A stretch of 64,000 nucleotides of DNA from Nereocystis luetkeana (GCA_031213475.1 JARUPZ010000025.1:8640592-8704591); one strand, 5' to 3'. Counted from the stretch's first letter, positions 26,701-36,765 are shown. Notes: generated by a model from the letters alone, not told the origin. Numbers and translations are program-made.

Positions 26701-28863
26701 TTTAACTGCGTGCGCATTCATTCATATGTTCGTACCCATATATAGGTAGACAGGGGAAATAAAAATAGCTGTGTGATCTGCATCTTAAACAGTTCTTTCT
26801 ACCAATCTACATCCGGCACACCCAGTGTCCGAGCTGCTACACGTAGATAGAGGAACTCATACAGTGCGTGTTCTGCACATGAAATCGTTCTTACTGCCCG
26901 TCGACACCCAGCACACCCAGTGTCCTTTGGCGATTATTCAATCCTAGAGAGATACTGGTACAAGTTATGTGAGAACAAACCAAGGCAGAGATAGTAGATC
27001 GCAAAACTAACCATTGGGATGCCGTGTCGTGCTGGATACGAAAAGTCAGACCACACACAAAAATCAGACAACATGTAGGAGAGAAAAAATAAAGCACCGA
27101 TAGACAAGGAAAGCACTGTCCGTACCATGCTTACAACCGGAACACCTGTGGTAGGCGCTTCGGATCTCGGCAGTAGGGGGGGGGGGGGGGGGCGCACTCA
27201 GTTGATGCTGACTTCAGCAAAAATCAAATTGCATCCCGATGAATAATCCCATGGCCCACGTACACAAAAATATACTTTTCCTAAACAAGATTGGCATTCC
27301 GACGATTTTGGGCTAAGGAACCCCGTCATCCAGAAAATATTTTAGCGGAAATGTGATACTTTATCCTAGAACGCTTATCTTGGTCGGTTGTCCATTGAAC
27401 ACACACCCCTTTCCTGACGGAGCACCGTTCTTTCATAAAAAAAAAGGTTCCTGCATCAAATACAAGAGACCTCTTACCTTTGGGCTCTCTTCTTATTTTT
27501 TCCATGTGAATACGTACCAGGTACATCTACAGTATATATGTCTTGAGGCTCTCGGCCACCTCTCGCAGTTCTATACTCGCGACCCCGGCGATCCAACCCG
27601 GAAGTAAGTGGAAAACGCTATCAAATTTCCGTAGCTTTACCCAGGAAGCAAACGTCCAAACGTATCCGTCCGTCGGCCTGTCAGAAAATCAATACTGTCA
27701 TCAAGCAGTACACATATAATTTTGGCATTTAAACTATTACGGGGGGACCATAGTAAATAGGACCAAATATTGCTAGTAAAAATCGCGAAATATAGAAGTC
27801 TTTGTGTGCACCATAGGTCCTATGTAATATGGTCCCCCGTACTAACACTACTGGAAAGGGCATGACCAATAGTAGAGAGGTGTGTGATACTGCCGTAACC
27901 GGCACCGATATCCCTGTGTGCTCGGGTCTCGACAGTACCTCAACCCTTTTTAGCCGCTGAAAAAAAACGGTCCAATTGGTTTCTCCCCAGGATGTGAGTG
28001 CAGGTATGAAAAGGGGAAACGGATCTGACAGGCGTCACGGGTATCGGGAATCGGAGGGGGGAGGGGGGGCAAATATTTTTTTTCTCGAGGATAGAAAACT
28101 TTTTTCACTTCTGAACTCGCGACCCCGGCGACGAGTCAATCCGGACGTGGGGATAAAGCGCAATCGACACGAATCAGGATGCGCGTTTGGGCCAGCAGCA
28201 CTGATGTAACGTAAATTTCTGCCGTGTCTGCGTCTGGACAACGCCTCAAAATGAGCCCTTTCGAGGCTTAGCCGAAGCAACACAGAACAGAAAAAAAAAC
28301 CACAAACATGAACAGGACGAGGGTAGTCAACCATAGTTATGTTTGGACCCCACCCTTACCTGAACGACGATTGCGGGGGTGACGCGAGGAGGCGCCCAAG
28401 CAGAAATCGCACCGCACGAGCTATGCTGCAGCGTGATCGGGGGCAGCTTCGGCGACAGAGGCAGCGGTGGCTCAGCGATGGGTTGCCGCGAAGGTTCGAT
28501 AGCCAACGGGGGAACAGCCTCGACGCCAGGTCGAACGAGCGCTGTTGAGACTGGTTCTGGGACCGATTCTGCGACCGGTCCTGGGATCGATCTTGAGACT
28601 GATCCTGAAACCGAAACGGGGGTCGACCCTGAGACCGAACCTGGGATCGATCCTGGGACCGATCCTGAGACTGGTTCGGGCTGGACAGGATGTTTGAGGG
28701 CCGACTGGACGACGGGCGGGTCGGTGGTCACAAACGGGAGGGAAACACCCACCTCCATCGGTTCATCTACGCTGGACTCATCGTCGTCATCATCGAGGTT
28801 TTCGTCGACAAGCGGTTGCATTCGCGGACGTCCTAACCGATCGGAGGTCGGGTCGAGGGTTGA

Positions 28864-28894
<31 letters not shown>

Positions 28895-31234
28895 CCGCCT
28901 GCGCTTGCGAACTCCCCCGAGAAACCCGGGTCCACGCCCGGACCCAGGGATGCTTCTTCTCCCGTTTTTTCTGCCGTTTCTTGTGATGCTTGGGCCGGCG
29001 AATTTTCTTGTGAAGCTTGGGCTGGAGCACCCTCTTCTGATGCTCGGACCGGCGCATCCTCCTGTAAAACTTTGACCAGCGAGTCCTCTTGTGAAGATTC
29101 GGCTGAGGCCGGTTGTGTAGATTTGGCCTGCCGATAGTCTGGAGACGCTTGCACCGGCCCGGATTCATCTTGTAACGCCTGGATAGGCGCGTCTGTCCCT
29201 CGCGGAACCTCCGCTTCCGCCAAGTCCGGCCTAATACTCTCGTCTTGGTCTATCCAACCGGATGCGTTGTCGAGCTGACCCACGACACCGTCCTCTGTTG
29301 AAAAGGTTTGATCGTTTACGTCCCACCGATTCACGCTGTACGCTTGTGGTTCCGTCGGTAAGTGTCCTTCTTTGTTCGTCGCGGGGGTCGGGTCGACCGT
29401 TCGCCCCGGAAAACCCACCTCCTCGGCTAGGAGGACCGCCGCTTGGTCTGGTTCCACCGCGTCTTGATCTGATTCTCCCGCGTCTTGGCCGATCACCGTG
29501 CCCCCCTCTTCGCCATCTGGGTGATCGTCGCCGTGCTTGGCGTCTGCACCATCCTTCTTATTCCCCCCCCCTTCTTCCTGTTGTAAACCTTCTCCCTCTC
29601 TCTCTTGCTCTACCTCCGCCCCTAGTAGTCCCTTCTCCCGCTCCGCCACCTCCTGAATCTCCTCGCCTACCTTCACGCTCCCCTCCTCGTCTCGAACCAC
29701 CCCCTGGACTGCCTCCTTCGACCGCCCCAGCCCCCCTTCCTCGTTCTCCTCCTCACCTCCCTTCGCCTCCCCTTCCCCAATTTCCCCCTCCTCTTCTTTC
29801 TGATCTACCTCTTCCACTCCCTTTCGTCCCTCCTCCTCCTTCTCTTCCTCCTCCTTTCCCCCCTCCGCCTCCTCCTCCTCTTCCCCCCCCTCCGCCTCCT
29901 CCTCCTCTTCCCCCCCCTCCCCTTCCCCCCTCCCCCTCCCCCCCCCCCCCCCCCCCCCCCCCTCCCCCTCCCCCTCCTCCTCCTCCTCCCTCCCCCCCTC
30001 CCCCTCCCCCTCCCCGTCCTCACCCGCCCCCCCCTCCTCTCCCACCTCCTCCCCCTCTTTCCTCCCCTTCTCCCCCTCCTCCTCCTCTCTCTCTCCCACC
30101 AACCTCCTCCCTTTTCCCTCATCCCCTTGGTTCGCCCTTGACGGTGCCCGTGTCTCCGAGTCGGCCTGCCCCGCATCACCTTGCACCCCTTCCTCGCCTG
30201 ACGAAACCAAAACCTCGGGCCTCTCTCCTTCCGCCAACCCTCGCGACTCAAACAGCACCCGAGATTCAGCGAACTGGCTAGAATATACATTGCGCGAGCG
30301 TCCCCATACCTCTTTTTTATGCACGACGGTTTTTTTCTCCGGCTCTCCCCCCCCCCCCCCCTTCCTGTTCCGCGGCCTCCTCCTCATTTAGCTCCCCCCC
30401 TTCCCCTTCCATCCCTTTCTCCTCCTCCTTCTCCTCCTCTTCCTCGTCCTCCACGTCCTCCCCCCCCTCCTCCTCCTTCTCTTCGTTCACAACACCGTCC
30501 TTTTCCACACCAGGGGACAGTTCATCACCATCCCCTACATGGGGAAAAATCCCTCTATCTTCGCTGTTACTGGTGCTGGTGCTGGTGCTTTTTCGCGCCT
30601 TCTCCTCCTCCTTTTGGTTCGTTCGCTGTGTCCGTGAAGACGTGGAGGCGCCTTCCGCAGCCGCGGCTAAATTAGGGAGGTCGGGGGAGAGGACCCCAAA
30701 TCGATTTTCTTTCGACCGCCTACTATTAATAGGCAACAACGACGACCGCACCACCTCCCTTTTGATTTCGGCCAGATTTTGTTGTTGTTGTTGGTGGTGG
30801 TGGTGCTGCTGCTGCTGTGGAGGCGCCTTCTCCCCCCCTCGCAACAGAGGGGAAAGGCATTGGCCCGTCGGGAACAACCCGAGCAGCACCAGCAGCGGCA
30901 GCAGCAGTGGTAGCACACGCGTTAGAGGCAATAGTGGCAGAAGCTTCAGCGGCAGCAGCGATTGCGGCGGCGGTGGCGGCGGTACCAGAGAAAGAGAGTG
31001 CAACCGGTCCGACGTCCTGCGAGCCGACGATGTCTGTGTGACCGCCGCTCCAATCGTAGTATTCTTCATAGTTTTAGTGTCCCCCTTGCGCTGATCGCCA
31101 ATTTGTTTTTCAGGAAACCTTAGGGTTGGTGCTTTGGCCGTCGCTCCCATCGCAGATTTTTTCCTGGTCTGATCACCCTTGCTCCGGACGCCAATAATTC
31201 TTCGAGGAAACCTCGGTGAAGGTGCCGCTCCCAT
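11726..31234 (-). CDS. GT77-like glycosyltransferase, type II membrane protein
   Basis: Exons (in transcript order): 31234-28360, 25897-25748, 21937-21831, 21103-20941, 16962-16808, 13493-13350, then a terminal exon (12489-12363 or one of its downstream copies). All joins keep phase. Exon 1 has a hydrophobic Leu-rich signal anchor about 30 residues after a usable Met, followed by a His/Gln run and a long Glu/Gly/Ser stalk. The catalytic part follows the nucleotide-diphospho-sugar transferase fold of family GT77: DVLLSDSDAIWL (DxD, 21.9 kb), SRGSFP then CMGFAFFRS (21.0 kb), GDDQ-VSVNSAALRLG and SDMRYY (16.9 kb), TVVAHC...MGLWL (13.4 kb). Such enzymes work in the Golgi on cell-wall or glycoprotein glycans. 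A segment of 20-30 residues before the DxD exon may be missing. Exon 1 needs a frame change at a poly-G tract. Substrate cannot be inferred. Confidence 0.82.
11874..12003 (-). CDS. GT77-like gene, alternative terminal exon copy C
   Basis: Acceptor cttctccccag, same phase as copy A. Open for 42 acidic residues (VPELSSAPVAMEFEKEDEAG...), stop at 11876-11874. Copy B upstream (about 12160-12030) has in-frame stops. Confidence 0.4.
12363..12489 (-). CDS. GT77-like gene, terminal exon copy A
   Basis: Acceptor cttctcctcag, phase fits exon 6 (CG+C). Open for 41 residues of acidic sequence (VPELSPNSVGVEL...) and stops at TGA 12365-12363. First of six tandem copies, so it is the default last exon if nothing skips it. 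Confidence 0.55.
12650..13320. repeat. ~155-bp tandem repeat in a GT77-like intron
   Basis: About five units, each with a palindrome aggctactgtagtacagtag and a ccttcgactcaacacaaaag block. Confidence 0.8.
13350..13493 (-). CDS. GT77-like gene, exon 6
   Basis: Acceptor cacctcag, donor gtacgg. Encodes a short basic stretch and ETVVAHCLTTKEAYDKRKW then MGLWLK, the C-terminal end of the catalytic domain (vaHc motif). Confidence 0.85.
13795..13862 (-). pseudogene. Partial copy of GT77-like exon 5 end
   Basis: The 20-base core ctctgcttccgcacaac and flanks of exon 5 recur here, in the intron between exons 5 and 6, without the donor. Confidence 0.5.
14385..14500. mobile_element. MITE-A with 7-bp insertion
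   Basis: Copy with cctggta inserted after ...ggtccta (14472-14478). Confidence 0.75.
14499..14583. mobile_element. MITE-B, partial
   Basis: Abuts MITE-A; ends ggtactaaaaaaacg, the same variant end as at 15.1 kb. Confidence 0.7.
14875..14970. mobile_element. MITE-B
   Basis: Complete, diverged copy. Confidence 0.75.
15006..15100. mobile_element. MITE-B
   Basis: Variant right end; followed by the same ~45 bp flank (gtgcgaactcaacactg) as the 14.5 kb copy, so the two share a duplicated segment. Confidence 0.72.
15190..15560. repeat. ~19-bp minisatellite
   Basis: Variable units acttgcaatacctaacaca. Confidence 0.8.
16040..16590 (+). repeat. Repeat D, long copy
   Basis: Runs from ataggttgggtgggcgtc through cactacgtgagctagacaac and gcgcttggtgcaagcaatg to a C14 tract. 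Fragment repeated at 16640-16700. Confidence 0.7.
16808..16962 (-). CDS. GT77-like gene, exon 5
   Basis: Acceptor gtatatag, GC donor gcaagt. Encodes VSVNSAALRLGVDWD, SDMRYY and FSIALLPHN; the LPH motif is conserved in GT77. Ends in phase 2. A copy of its 3' end lies at 13.82 kb. Confidence 0.87.
17187..17294. mobile_element. MITE-A
   Basis: TAAATAGGACC subfamily; right end ggtccacc is worn. Confidence 0.75.
17470..18125 (-). repeat. Repeat D, long copy with partial duplication
   Basis: Reverse-oriented; its distal ~120 bp is present twice (17570-17690 and 17695-17815). Confidence 0.65.
18770..18885. mobile_element. MITE-A with 7-bp insertion
   Basis: Intact ends; ccgggta inserted after catata. 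Left edge adjoins a TACCTGGTA motif. Confidence 0.78.
19330..19480. repeat. acccg-rich palindromic repeat
   Basis: gggtcaggtcgggtacggg facing cccgacccgac, flanked by gctgttcac; relative at 47305-47490. Confidence 0.6.
19684..19783. mobile_element. MITE-B
   Basis: Complete copy. Confidence 0.75.
20545..20625 (-). tRNA. tRNA-like sequence, probably pseudogene or SINE head
   Basis: Box A tagctcagtagg and box B gggttcgaatc correctly spaced, but acceptor and anticodon stems do not pair well. A truncated second copy lies at 20305-20365. Confidence 0.35.
20941..21103 (-). CDS. GT77-like gene, exon 4
   Basis: Acceptor acaccag, donor gtaaac. Encodes MMMSRGSFPERL, a CMGFAFFRS strand and a helix ending ETGDDQ. 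The GDDQ is the conserved motif that precedes the next exon in this family. Confidence 0.87.
21555..21662. mobile_element. MITE-A
   Basis: In the intron after GT77-like exon 3; worn right end. Confidence 0.75.
21831..21937 (-). CDS. GT77-like gene, exon 3 (DxD motif)
   Basis: Acceptor ccttag, donor gtatcg. Encodes LLESGYDVLLSDSDAIWLKD, the metal/UDP-sugar binding DxD region typical of GT77, ending in phase 2. Confidence 0.88.
22140..22730. repeat. ~125-bp tandem repeat in a GT77-like intron
   Basis: Five units with tttcccttggt-ttc, atgagtgatcaacgttgaag and ctactgtagtccaatag. Single related pieces at 21227-21327, 24440-24540 and 31490-31520. Confidence 0.75.
23112..23210 (-). pseudogene. Partial copy of GT77-like exon 2 and its donor region
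   Basis: Matches the second half of exon 2 and about 45 bp of the following intron (motifs ctcctc-cccgactcc, gtgttcga, aacggacac, aaccgaNatac), with frame loss. Lies in the intron after exon 2. Confidence 0.6.
23495..23603. mobile_element. MITE-A
   Basis: Within the GT77-like intron 2. Confidence 0.78.
24090..24184. mobile_element. MITE-B
   Basis: Complete copy. Confidence 0.75.
24540..24930. repeat. GATC-rich dispersed repeat
   Basis: Head of atcatctacag units, then a conserved ~200 bp body (gggttggatctgtattgtac). Relatives at 11290-11460, 35670-35900, 43370-43740 and 46960-47260. Confidence 0.65.
24945..25053. mobile_element. MITE-A
   Basis: Within the GT77-like intron 2. Confidence 0.78.
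25186..25294. mobile_element. MITE-A
   Basis: Near-perfect copy, TTAATAGGACC subfamily, ~130 bp from the previous one. Confidence 0.82.
25361..25440. mobile_element. MITE-B, right end lost
   Basis: Left arm and centre present; diverges after ccggactgctg. Confidence 0.6.
25748..25897 (-). CDS. GT77-like gene, exon 2
   Basis: Acceptor gccgacag after a C-rich/A-rich tract, donor gtaacc, exactly 50 codons. Encodes VVSNDFIPLEENF, ENLLLLCLD and VFEKLGIPC, the first beta strands and helix of a nucleotide-diphospho-sugar transferase domain. Confidence 0.82.
26149..26262. mobile_element. MITE-A
   Basis: Within the GT77-like intron 1. Confidence 0.76.
26377..26485. mobile_element. MITE-A
   Basis: Within the GT77-like intron 1; left end ttgcgggggg. 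Confidence 0.76.
27195..27372. mobile_element. TIR element F, partial
   Basis: Interior and one worn end match the 9.25 kb copy. Confidence 0.55.
27735..27843. mobile_element. MITE-A
   Basis: Within the GT77-like intron 1. Confidence 0.78.
28360..31234 (-). CDS. GT77-like gene, exon 1: signal anchor and acidic stalk
   Basis: Two overlapping frames, 31234-30317 and 30387-28327, together span this exon; the shift is at a run of ~14 G (30348-30361 region). The first frame has three ~90 bp repeats (MGA-/PRF/IG-R motifs), then a Leu-rich transmembrane segment. The second is Glu/Gly low complexity, then about nine copies of a QASQEDSP-like unit, a Ser-Val-Ser-Gly-Ser stretch, and PAIVVQ before donor gtaagg at 28359. 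PAIVVQ runs directly into VVSNDFI of the next exon. Start codon uncertain: Met at 31234 or the one just before the NTTIGA motif near 31070. Confidence 0.65.
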
Positions 31235-31757
31235 CGCGGTCTTCTTGTGATCCTGATTCCTTCCTTGCGCCGGACGCCGATGTTCCTATGAGGAAACTTA
31301 TAAGCAAGAAGCAGGAAAGAGGCCCGCTGGATTTTTTTAGCTGAATGTGCTAACTTTTTCAAGGGTCTCGGTTTCCGAATAGCAAGGACAGCGAATGGGA
31401 TAGATAGTTCTCAGGTCGGAAATAGGCACGGAAGGGAGGTAGCGTAGTTTTCTTTGCTTCGGGCTCCTGTCGCGTTTCTAGGTTTCCTGTTTCGGGGTGT
31501 TTATGAGTGATCAACGTTGAAGCTACAGCAATGTTACACAGTGACTATCGGATGTAAATAATGATGTTAATATTAGTAATAATACTATTAATAACATACC
31601 AGTGTTTTTTTCTAATCGTCTGTCCCGCGTATAGATGAGTAAAACGCTTGAGGCATTGTGAGTCGTACTTGGATTGATTGCGTTTTTGGCTCGAGGCGAT
31701 ATGTTGCTGCTGTGTAAAAGCAAATAAAACCCCCCAGATACATGGAGTGCGCGCTCC

Positions 31758-31866
31758 TATTACGGGGGACCATAGTTAATGGGACCTATGGTATACATAA
31801 AAACCTATATATTTAACCATTTTTACTAACAATATTTGGTCCTATTAGCTTTTGTCCCCCGTAATA
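31758..31866. mobile_element. MITE-A
   Basis: Intact copy, upstream of the GT77-like gene. Confidence 0.8.
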
Positions 31867-31971
31867 ACAGGGTATACATCTTTCGGTGTACCCTGGAACT
31901 GATCCACGACGATAATCCTTGATCTTGTCGTTGTCATTGTTGTTTGCAGAACCCCGCCATGCGGCCGCCCC

Positions 31972-32155
31972 GGTGGTGTAACGGTTACCCTCGAATACTG
32001 CTATTAAGGGGGGCCATAGTAAATAGGACCTACGGCACACCCAAAAACCAATATATTTACATATTTTTACTTACTGGTATAATATTTGGTTCTGTTTGCT
32101 ATGGTCCTACGTAATATTAACAGAGTTGATTCCGTGAGTTCGAATTCTACCACCG
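31972..32155 (+). tRNA. tRNA-like gene split by a MITE
   Basis: 5' part ggtggtgtaacggttaccc (31972-32001) and 3' part with gagttcgaattctaccaccg flank MITE-A 32002-32116. cggtggt and accaccg can pair. T stem has a mismatch, so it may already have been a pseudogene. Confidence 0.4.
32002..32116. mobile_element. MITE-A inside a tRNA-like sequence
   Basis: Both ends present; separates the two halves of the tRNA-like sequence 31972-32155. Confidence 0.78.
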
Positions 32156-32177
32156 TGATGATAAGTTGTTGAGAATT

Positions 32178-32267
32178 TTCGTTCTATAAAGGATAGACCA
32201 CTGAGCTACCCAGTCAACAGTCAACTGCTGACTGGGTAGCTCAGTGGTCTATCCTTTATAGAACGAA
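32178..32267. repeat. Hairpin made of two tRNA 5' halves
   Basis: Arms 32178-32220 and 32225-32267 are inverted copies with one mismatch and a 4-base loop. Each arm carries gggtagctcagtggt, a Pol III box A. Confidence 0.7.
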
Positions 32268-32299
32268 CACGAACATATAATTAACTGCTGAAAACGCGT

Positions 32300-34090
32300 A
32301 GCGCTGGTAGGCGCAATTCGGCGCGAGTCGACGAGGGAAGCAATGAATGGCTGAAGTCTTCTCGCGATAAAAATGCCTTCCAAGGCACGAACCGTAGTAG
32401 GGAGGGAAGCAGAGGAGGCTACTGGCACTATCTGACCCCGGATCAGAGTTACGACTATTGGTATTGATAGGAGGGGGCAGAGAAGAGAAGGGCGCACATT
32501 GTAAATGGTGAGACTAGTTTATACGTTTTGTCAAGTATTGCACGAAGTTGTGGCTTGTTGTCGTTTCTGTTCATTTTGTTGTTTTCACATCGCCAGAGTC
32601 TAAGCCCGTGGTCACAAGAGAAATACTCGTATGCATACGAGTGAACAGGCTCAAAATATTGCAGACAGCTCCATACTAAGTTGAAGTGGGAGTACGTATA
32701 CCAGGTGCTATTAATAGTATCATATGAGTTCGTGCATACTGTATGTAGTACGTCTTGCTTGTTGGCGGGCCTACTTGTAGACGGGGAGTATCCGCAGGAA
32801 ACAGGATGGTCTAAGCGACCCACCGGACAACCAATCGCATACCATTGATTACTGTCGGTGCATCTCATGCCTGTACCATACACCAGATACCCACGTATCA
32901 TACAACAGCGCGTTATCAAACGCAGAATCCACGGACAATATCTTCGTACGTACCTGGTTCTGGTGTATGTCACCAAGCATCAAACGACAAGGAATGAAAT
33001 AGTTATCATGTATGTACTCGTACGAGGTACATGTGTCCAACGTGCTCACCTGTGTAAGGTATAGGTGTACCAGATATTCGTACAATAGTTAATCTTGCAT
33101 CAAATCTATTACATCCACTGCTGCTGCTATGTCACCGATGACACCCAGTAACGCAGCCACCAGCTGTCTCTTTCTCTCTCCCTGAGGGAATGTCGGGCGC
33201 CGACTATCGTTGGTCGGGGAAGCAGAGTACGATCTTTCGTCTTTCGTACTACAGCTAACGATCTTTCGTGTTGCGTGAAGCTAACGATCTTTCGATCTCT
33301 CGTGGAAAACAGAACGAAACGCCAAAAAAAGCTCGAAACGGAACAACGAGACACCAACGGATGGATATACCCTGGTATAGAATATATCCAGTGACATCCA
33401 GAAAGATCCGCATATGTAACCGAAATAAAACGCCCGTTTTGTCTGTTCGCGTGTTGTATACCTGGTACCAGTCTGCCATCACCGTTCCGTGCGGTATCCA
33501 CTATTAATAGTTACCCCCACACTGCACAAGCGCGATCAACCAAACAGCGCCCGCTGCTGCTGTCGAAGCGACCACGTACTATATACTGATGCGTACCCAG
33601 CCAAAGAATATGAACCATAACGCCTAATTCTCTCGCTACAACAACAAACTGCTGGCACGGTATCTCATCATTTGCGCTGGCCCGGTTCGTCCTCTGTTCA
33701 ACCTGCTGGTTATATTGTACGTACGAGTACTGCGTAATGATTACATTTCCATTGGGCGAGTAACCGGTCATCACCGCTTTTCCTATTTTTATACACCCGT
33801 GGTACCTCTATTCTACGTACTGTAGCAGTTGCATGGATGTCTGTGTGTGTTCTGTGTTGTTTGTTTTTTTTCCCCTTCCCCTCCTGCTCCAGAGTTTTAC
33901 TACGTATATTGGAGCCTGTCCTGTGAGCACGGACGGGCTCGATCACAGTATGGCGTCAACAACTGTGAACAGCGACGGGGTATTATTATATAGGACCAGG
34001 CGCATGGTACTCAAACTACAGTTTAGTACATACAGCAGTAGTAGTACTACAATTTGTAGTTTATTATTTAATCACACGTACCTGGTACTC
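32300..34090. other. Intergenic, no supported gene
   Basis: Rich in TACCWGGTA, tattaatag and tacgagta motifs. 33440-33660 is homologous to 49790-50230. Confidence 0.5.
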
Positions 34091-34093
34091 GTA

Positions 34094-34155
34094 CCACGGG
34101 GGACCATAATAAATAGGACCTACGGTAAACACAAAAACCTACTGGTATGTTTATA
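34094..34155. mobile_element. MITE-A, left half
   Basis: Left half only, with extra ctggta; another half copy follows at 34194. Confidence 0.65.
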
Positions 34156-34193
34156 TCGAACTCCAACCCCACAGCCCTACAGGAGATAACTCC

Positions 34194-34243
34194 TACTACG
34201 GGGGGCCATATTAAATAGGACCTACGGTACACACGAAAACCTA
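34194..34243. mobile_element. MITE-A, left half
   Basis: Left ~50 bp only. Confidence 0.65.
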
Positions 34244-34919
34244 TACGAAGTGATGGCTAATAAGTCATGCCCATTAGCGCCGAGTGCTACGCTAAATCCT
34301 GGTATAAAATAGGCTGCGCTCAAGGTTATTCAAGGATGGTTTCGCAATAGCTCGGTCAGATAACATAAGAGCTGGTGTTTCTTGTTGTCATACTTGTGTA
34401 CCACGTGTGTTGTTGTATTGTTGTCCGTTGTGGGCGATGTTCGCAGCAGCAAGCAGCAGTCAATATCCTACATACCCGCGGGCACAATTACTCACATATC
34501 CACATGTATATGTAGGAAACCCGGGCATGTCCCCTGACTACGCCACGGGTTGGACGGTAGTTCTCATCCAACCAAAAAAGTGATATTTTCGTCGATTATC
34601 ATGTACCAGGTACCAGGTAAAAGATACGGTGCGAGCATGCGGATATACGTGCAGTATGTATTGTTGATGTGCTCCCGATATATTCCACGGACTACGTCGC
34701 GGAGGAGACGCACGCAAGTCTACCCTCTCATCCACTCTCTCATCCACCCCCCGTCCCCACCCACGCTCCCTTGCTGACTGGTCTACTCTCTTACAGACGT
34801 GTTCCGTCTTCACCTGCTTTCCAAAACACACGCATCCTTGCCACAACCCCTTGCAGCCCCTGCCGACACTCTGTTCGTGGCCTACTCTGTGGTTTAATAC
34901 AAAGGGGTACTTGACAACG

Positions 34920-35500
34920 TCACCCCCCCCCCCCCCCCCGACCCCTCCCCCTATTTTATATAGGATGGGTTGGCGTCGGTTGCCAACGACACTGTAAAAC
35001 ATGCCGCTCACTACGTGAGCTAGACAACCAGGGTACCGTTTTTTTGTTTTTGTTTTGGGGCGGTCACCCACAGCCGGCTGTCGAGTTAAATCATTTGTGC
35101 GAGGTGAAGAACCTTTACTTCGCACAATTGGGAATTGATCGTATCACGTAGTGTTCAAGGTAAGGCACCCAAGAGGCAGTTACATAGTACTCCCATTGCT
35201 GTCTCTGGAAATGCCTGCCTACACCGGAAATCAAATCAACTCATTGAAGCTGTCACCCATATGCAAGTCCGGCTCAAAAGCGGTTCTTAGTAGGATGCAG
35301 CTCACCCTTCATGCGACTCGCCAGACAACTCACGGCGCTTCGCGCTTGGTGCAAGCAATGCCTGCCTGGTCGGTGAAAACCCGACATGCTCCGTCCCGGC
35401 ATTGTAGGGATGCGAGGGTCTATGGTCATACGACTACGGCCATGCATGAGATCGAGTACATCTCTCCTATCGAGTACACCCCCCCCCCCCCCCCCCCCCC
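34920..35500 (+). repeat. Repeat D, long copy
   Basis: Full family block, C run at both edges (C19 at 34922, C22 at 35479 region). Confidence 0.7.
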
Positions 35501-36239
35501 GACCCCTCTAAAAACTCCCTCCCCTCTACGAGCCTTTCCAACTCCCCTCCCCTCCCCCCTCCTTCCCGATCATCGGTTCGAACTTTCAGCAACTGACCGA
35601 GGGAAGTGCCCCCCCACGCCCCCATCGTCTCTTCTGACTTTCAGCATCTATTAATCGAAGACTTGAGCACGGCTGCACGCATTGGACACATCAGATAGGT
35701 CAGATAGATCAGATCTCCACCTGCTTCATGATGTACATATTTCAGGGCAGATGATCTGTTATGATCTGTTATGATCTGTATGATCTGGCTCAAGTTGCCG
35801 GGTGGAACCCGTGCAGCCTTCACGGTACACTCTGTTGTTGCAAGCAAGTGTTTTCTGCATTGGATCTGTACCTCGCAGATCCTGCGCGACCTCTCGTGAC
35901 GGCAGGTCGTACAGCATGCAACAGATGGTCTGCATCGCTACCTGTTCGAGGTGTACACGCAACCCTTCGAGCGACGATAACGTGCGTGTGTACACGTACG
36001 TTCGTGTTCTAACCGCGCCCGATTTTCGCAAACCTCACAGAGCGCAAAAAGAGCCTACTGTGGAGAACAAGAGACCGCCCGGTTTGACGTCCTTCTGACT
36101 GACCGCGTCCCCCAACACTAGAACCAGTATAATACGCCCTTTATGCCCACCCCGCCGAACAGTAAATTTATTCATTTATTTTTTTGTTTGTCTCTACTCG
36201 GCCCACTAACCAACCATGCCTGTGGGATATACACTCCTT

Positions 36240-36765
36240 AGCCCAGGGGACACATATCAAGCAGCCCCCCTTCCGTCCCCCTCCACCTCCTAGCAAGAGC
36301 GATGATACCTGGAGTTGGGGTTCAGCCGACCCCCCCCCCCCCTCCCCTCCCGTCTTTGCGCCCTCACACCAGAAAACATCGGGTAAATGTCCTCCCCCTC
36401 CCCCACCCCCACCCCCCCAACCCCTCTCTTGCCCAACAGCTACATCCGGGGGTGGAATCATCACGTCCTCTCCGACAGGCCAGCGGCGTAGACGACAACA
36501 GAGCAAGTCGCCCGCTTGCCCTCCCCCCCTCACCCTGAACGGCTATCTGGGTGTTGGGATCAGCATTTCCTTCAGGCCTTCGGAGCAGACGACACGGAGC
36601 AAATGCCCCCCCCCCCCCCCTCCCCCACTGCGACCACGTCCATGTATAATATCGAGTACACACACCCCTCTTTCCGCCCCCCCCCTCCCGAACGGGTACT
36701 TTATCCCGGTTGTGGCATGGTTGTCCTTCAGGTACGATAAGACCATCCGACAATGCCCCCCCCCC
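36240..36765 (-). repeat. Diverged tandem units split by poly-C tracts
   Basis: Units of about 70-100 bp (near 36450, 36570, 36720) share a tgctc-gt-cgtct core and are separated by runs of C. The 36720 unit is open (YLKDNHATTGIKYPFG) but I cannot place it. Confidence 0.35.

Noticed and set aside
29262..30281. 339-codon Pro-rich plus-strand frame
   Set aside because: It is the complement of the Glu/Gly-rich stalk of the minus-strand GT77-like exon 1.
32455..32976. 173-codon minus-strand frame
   Set aside because: AT-rich, no domain, many short inserted TA motifs, and no splice support.
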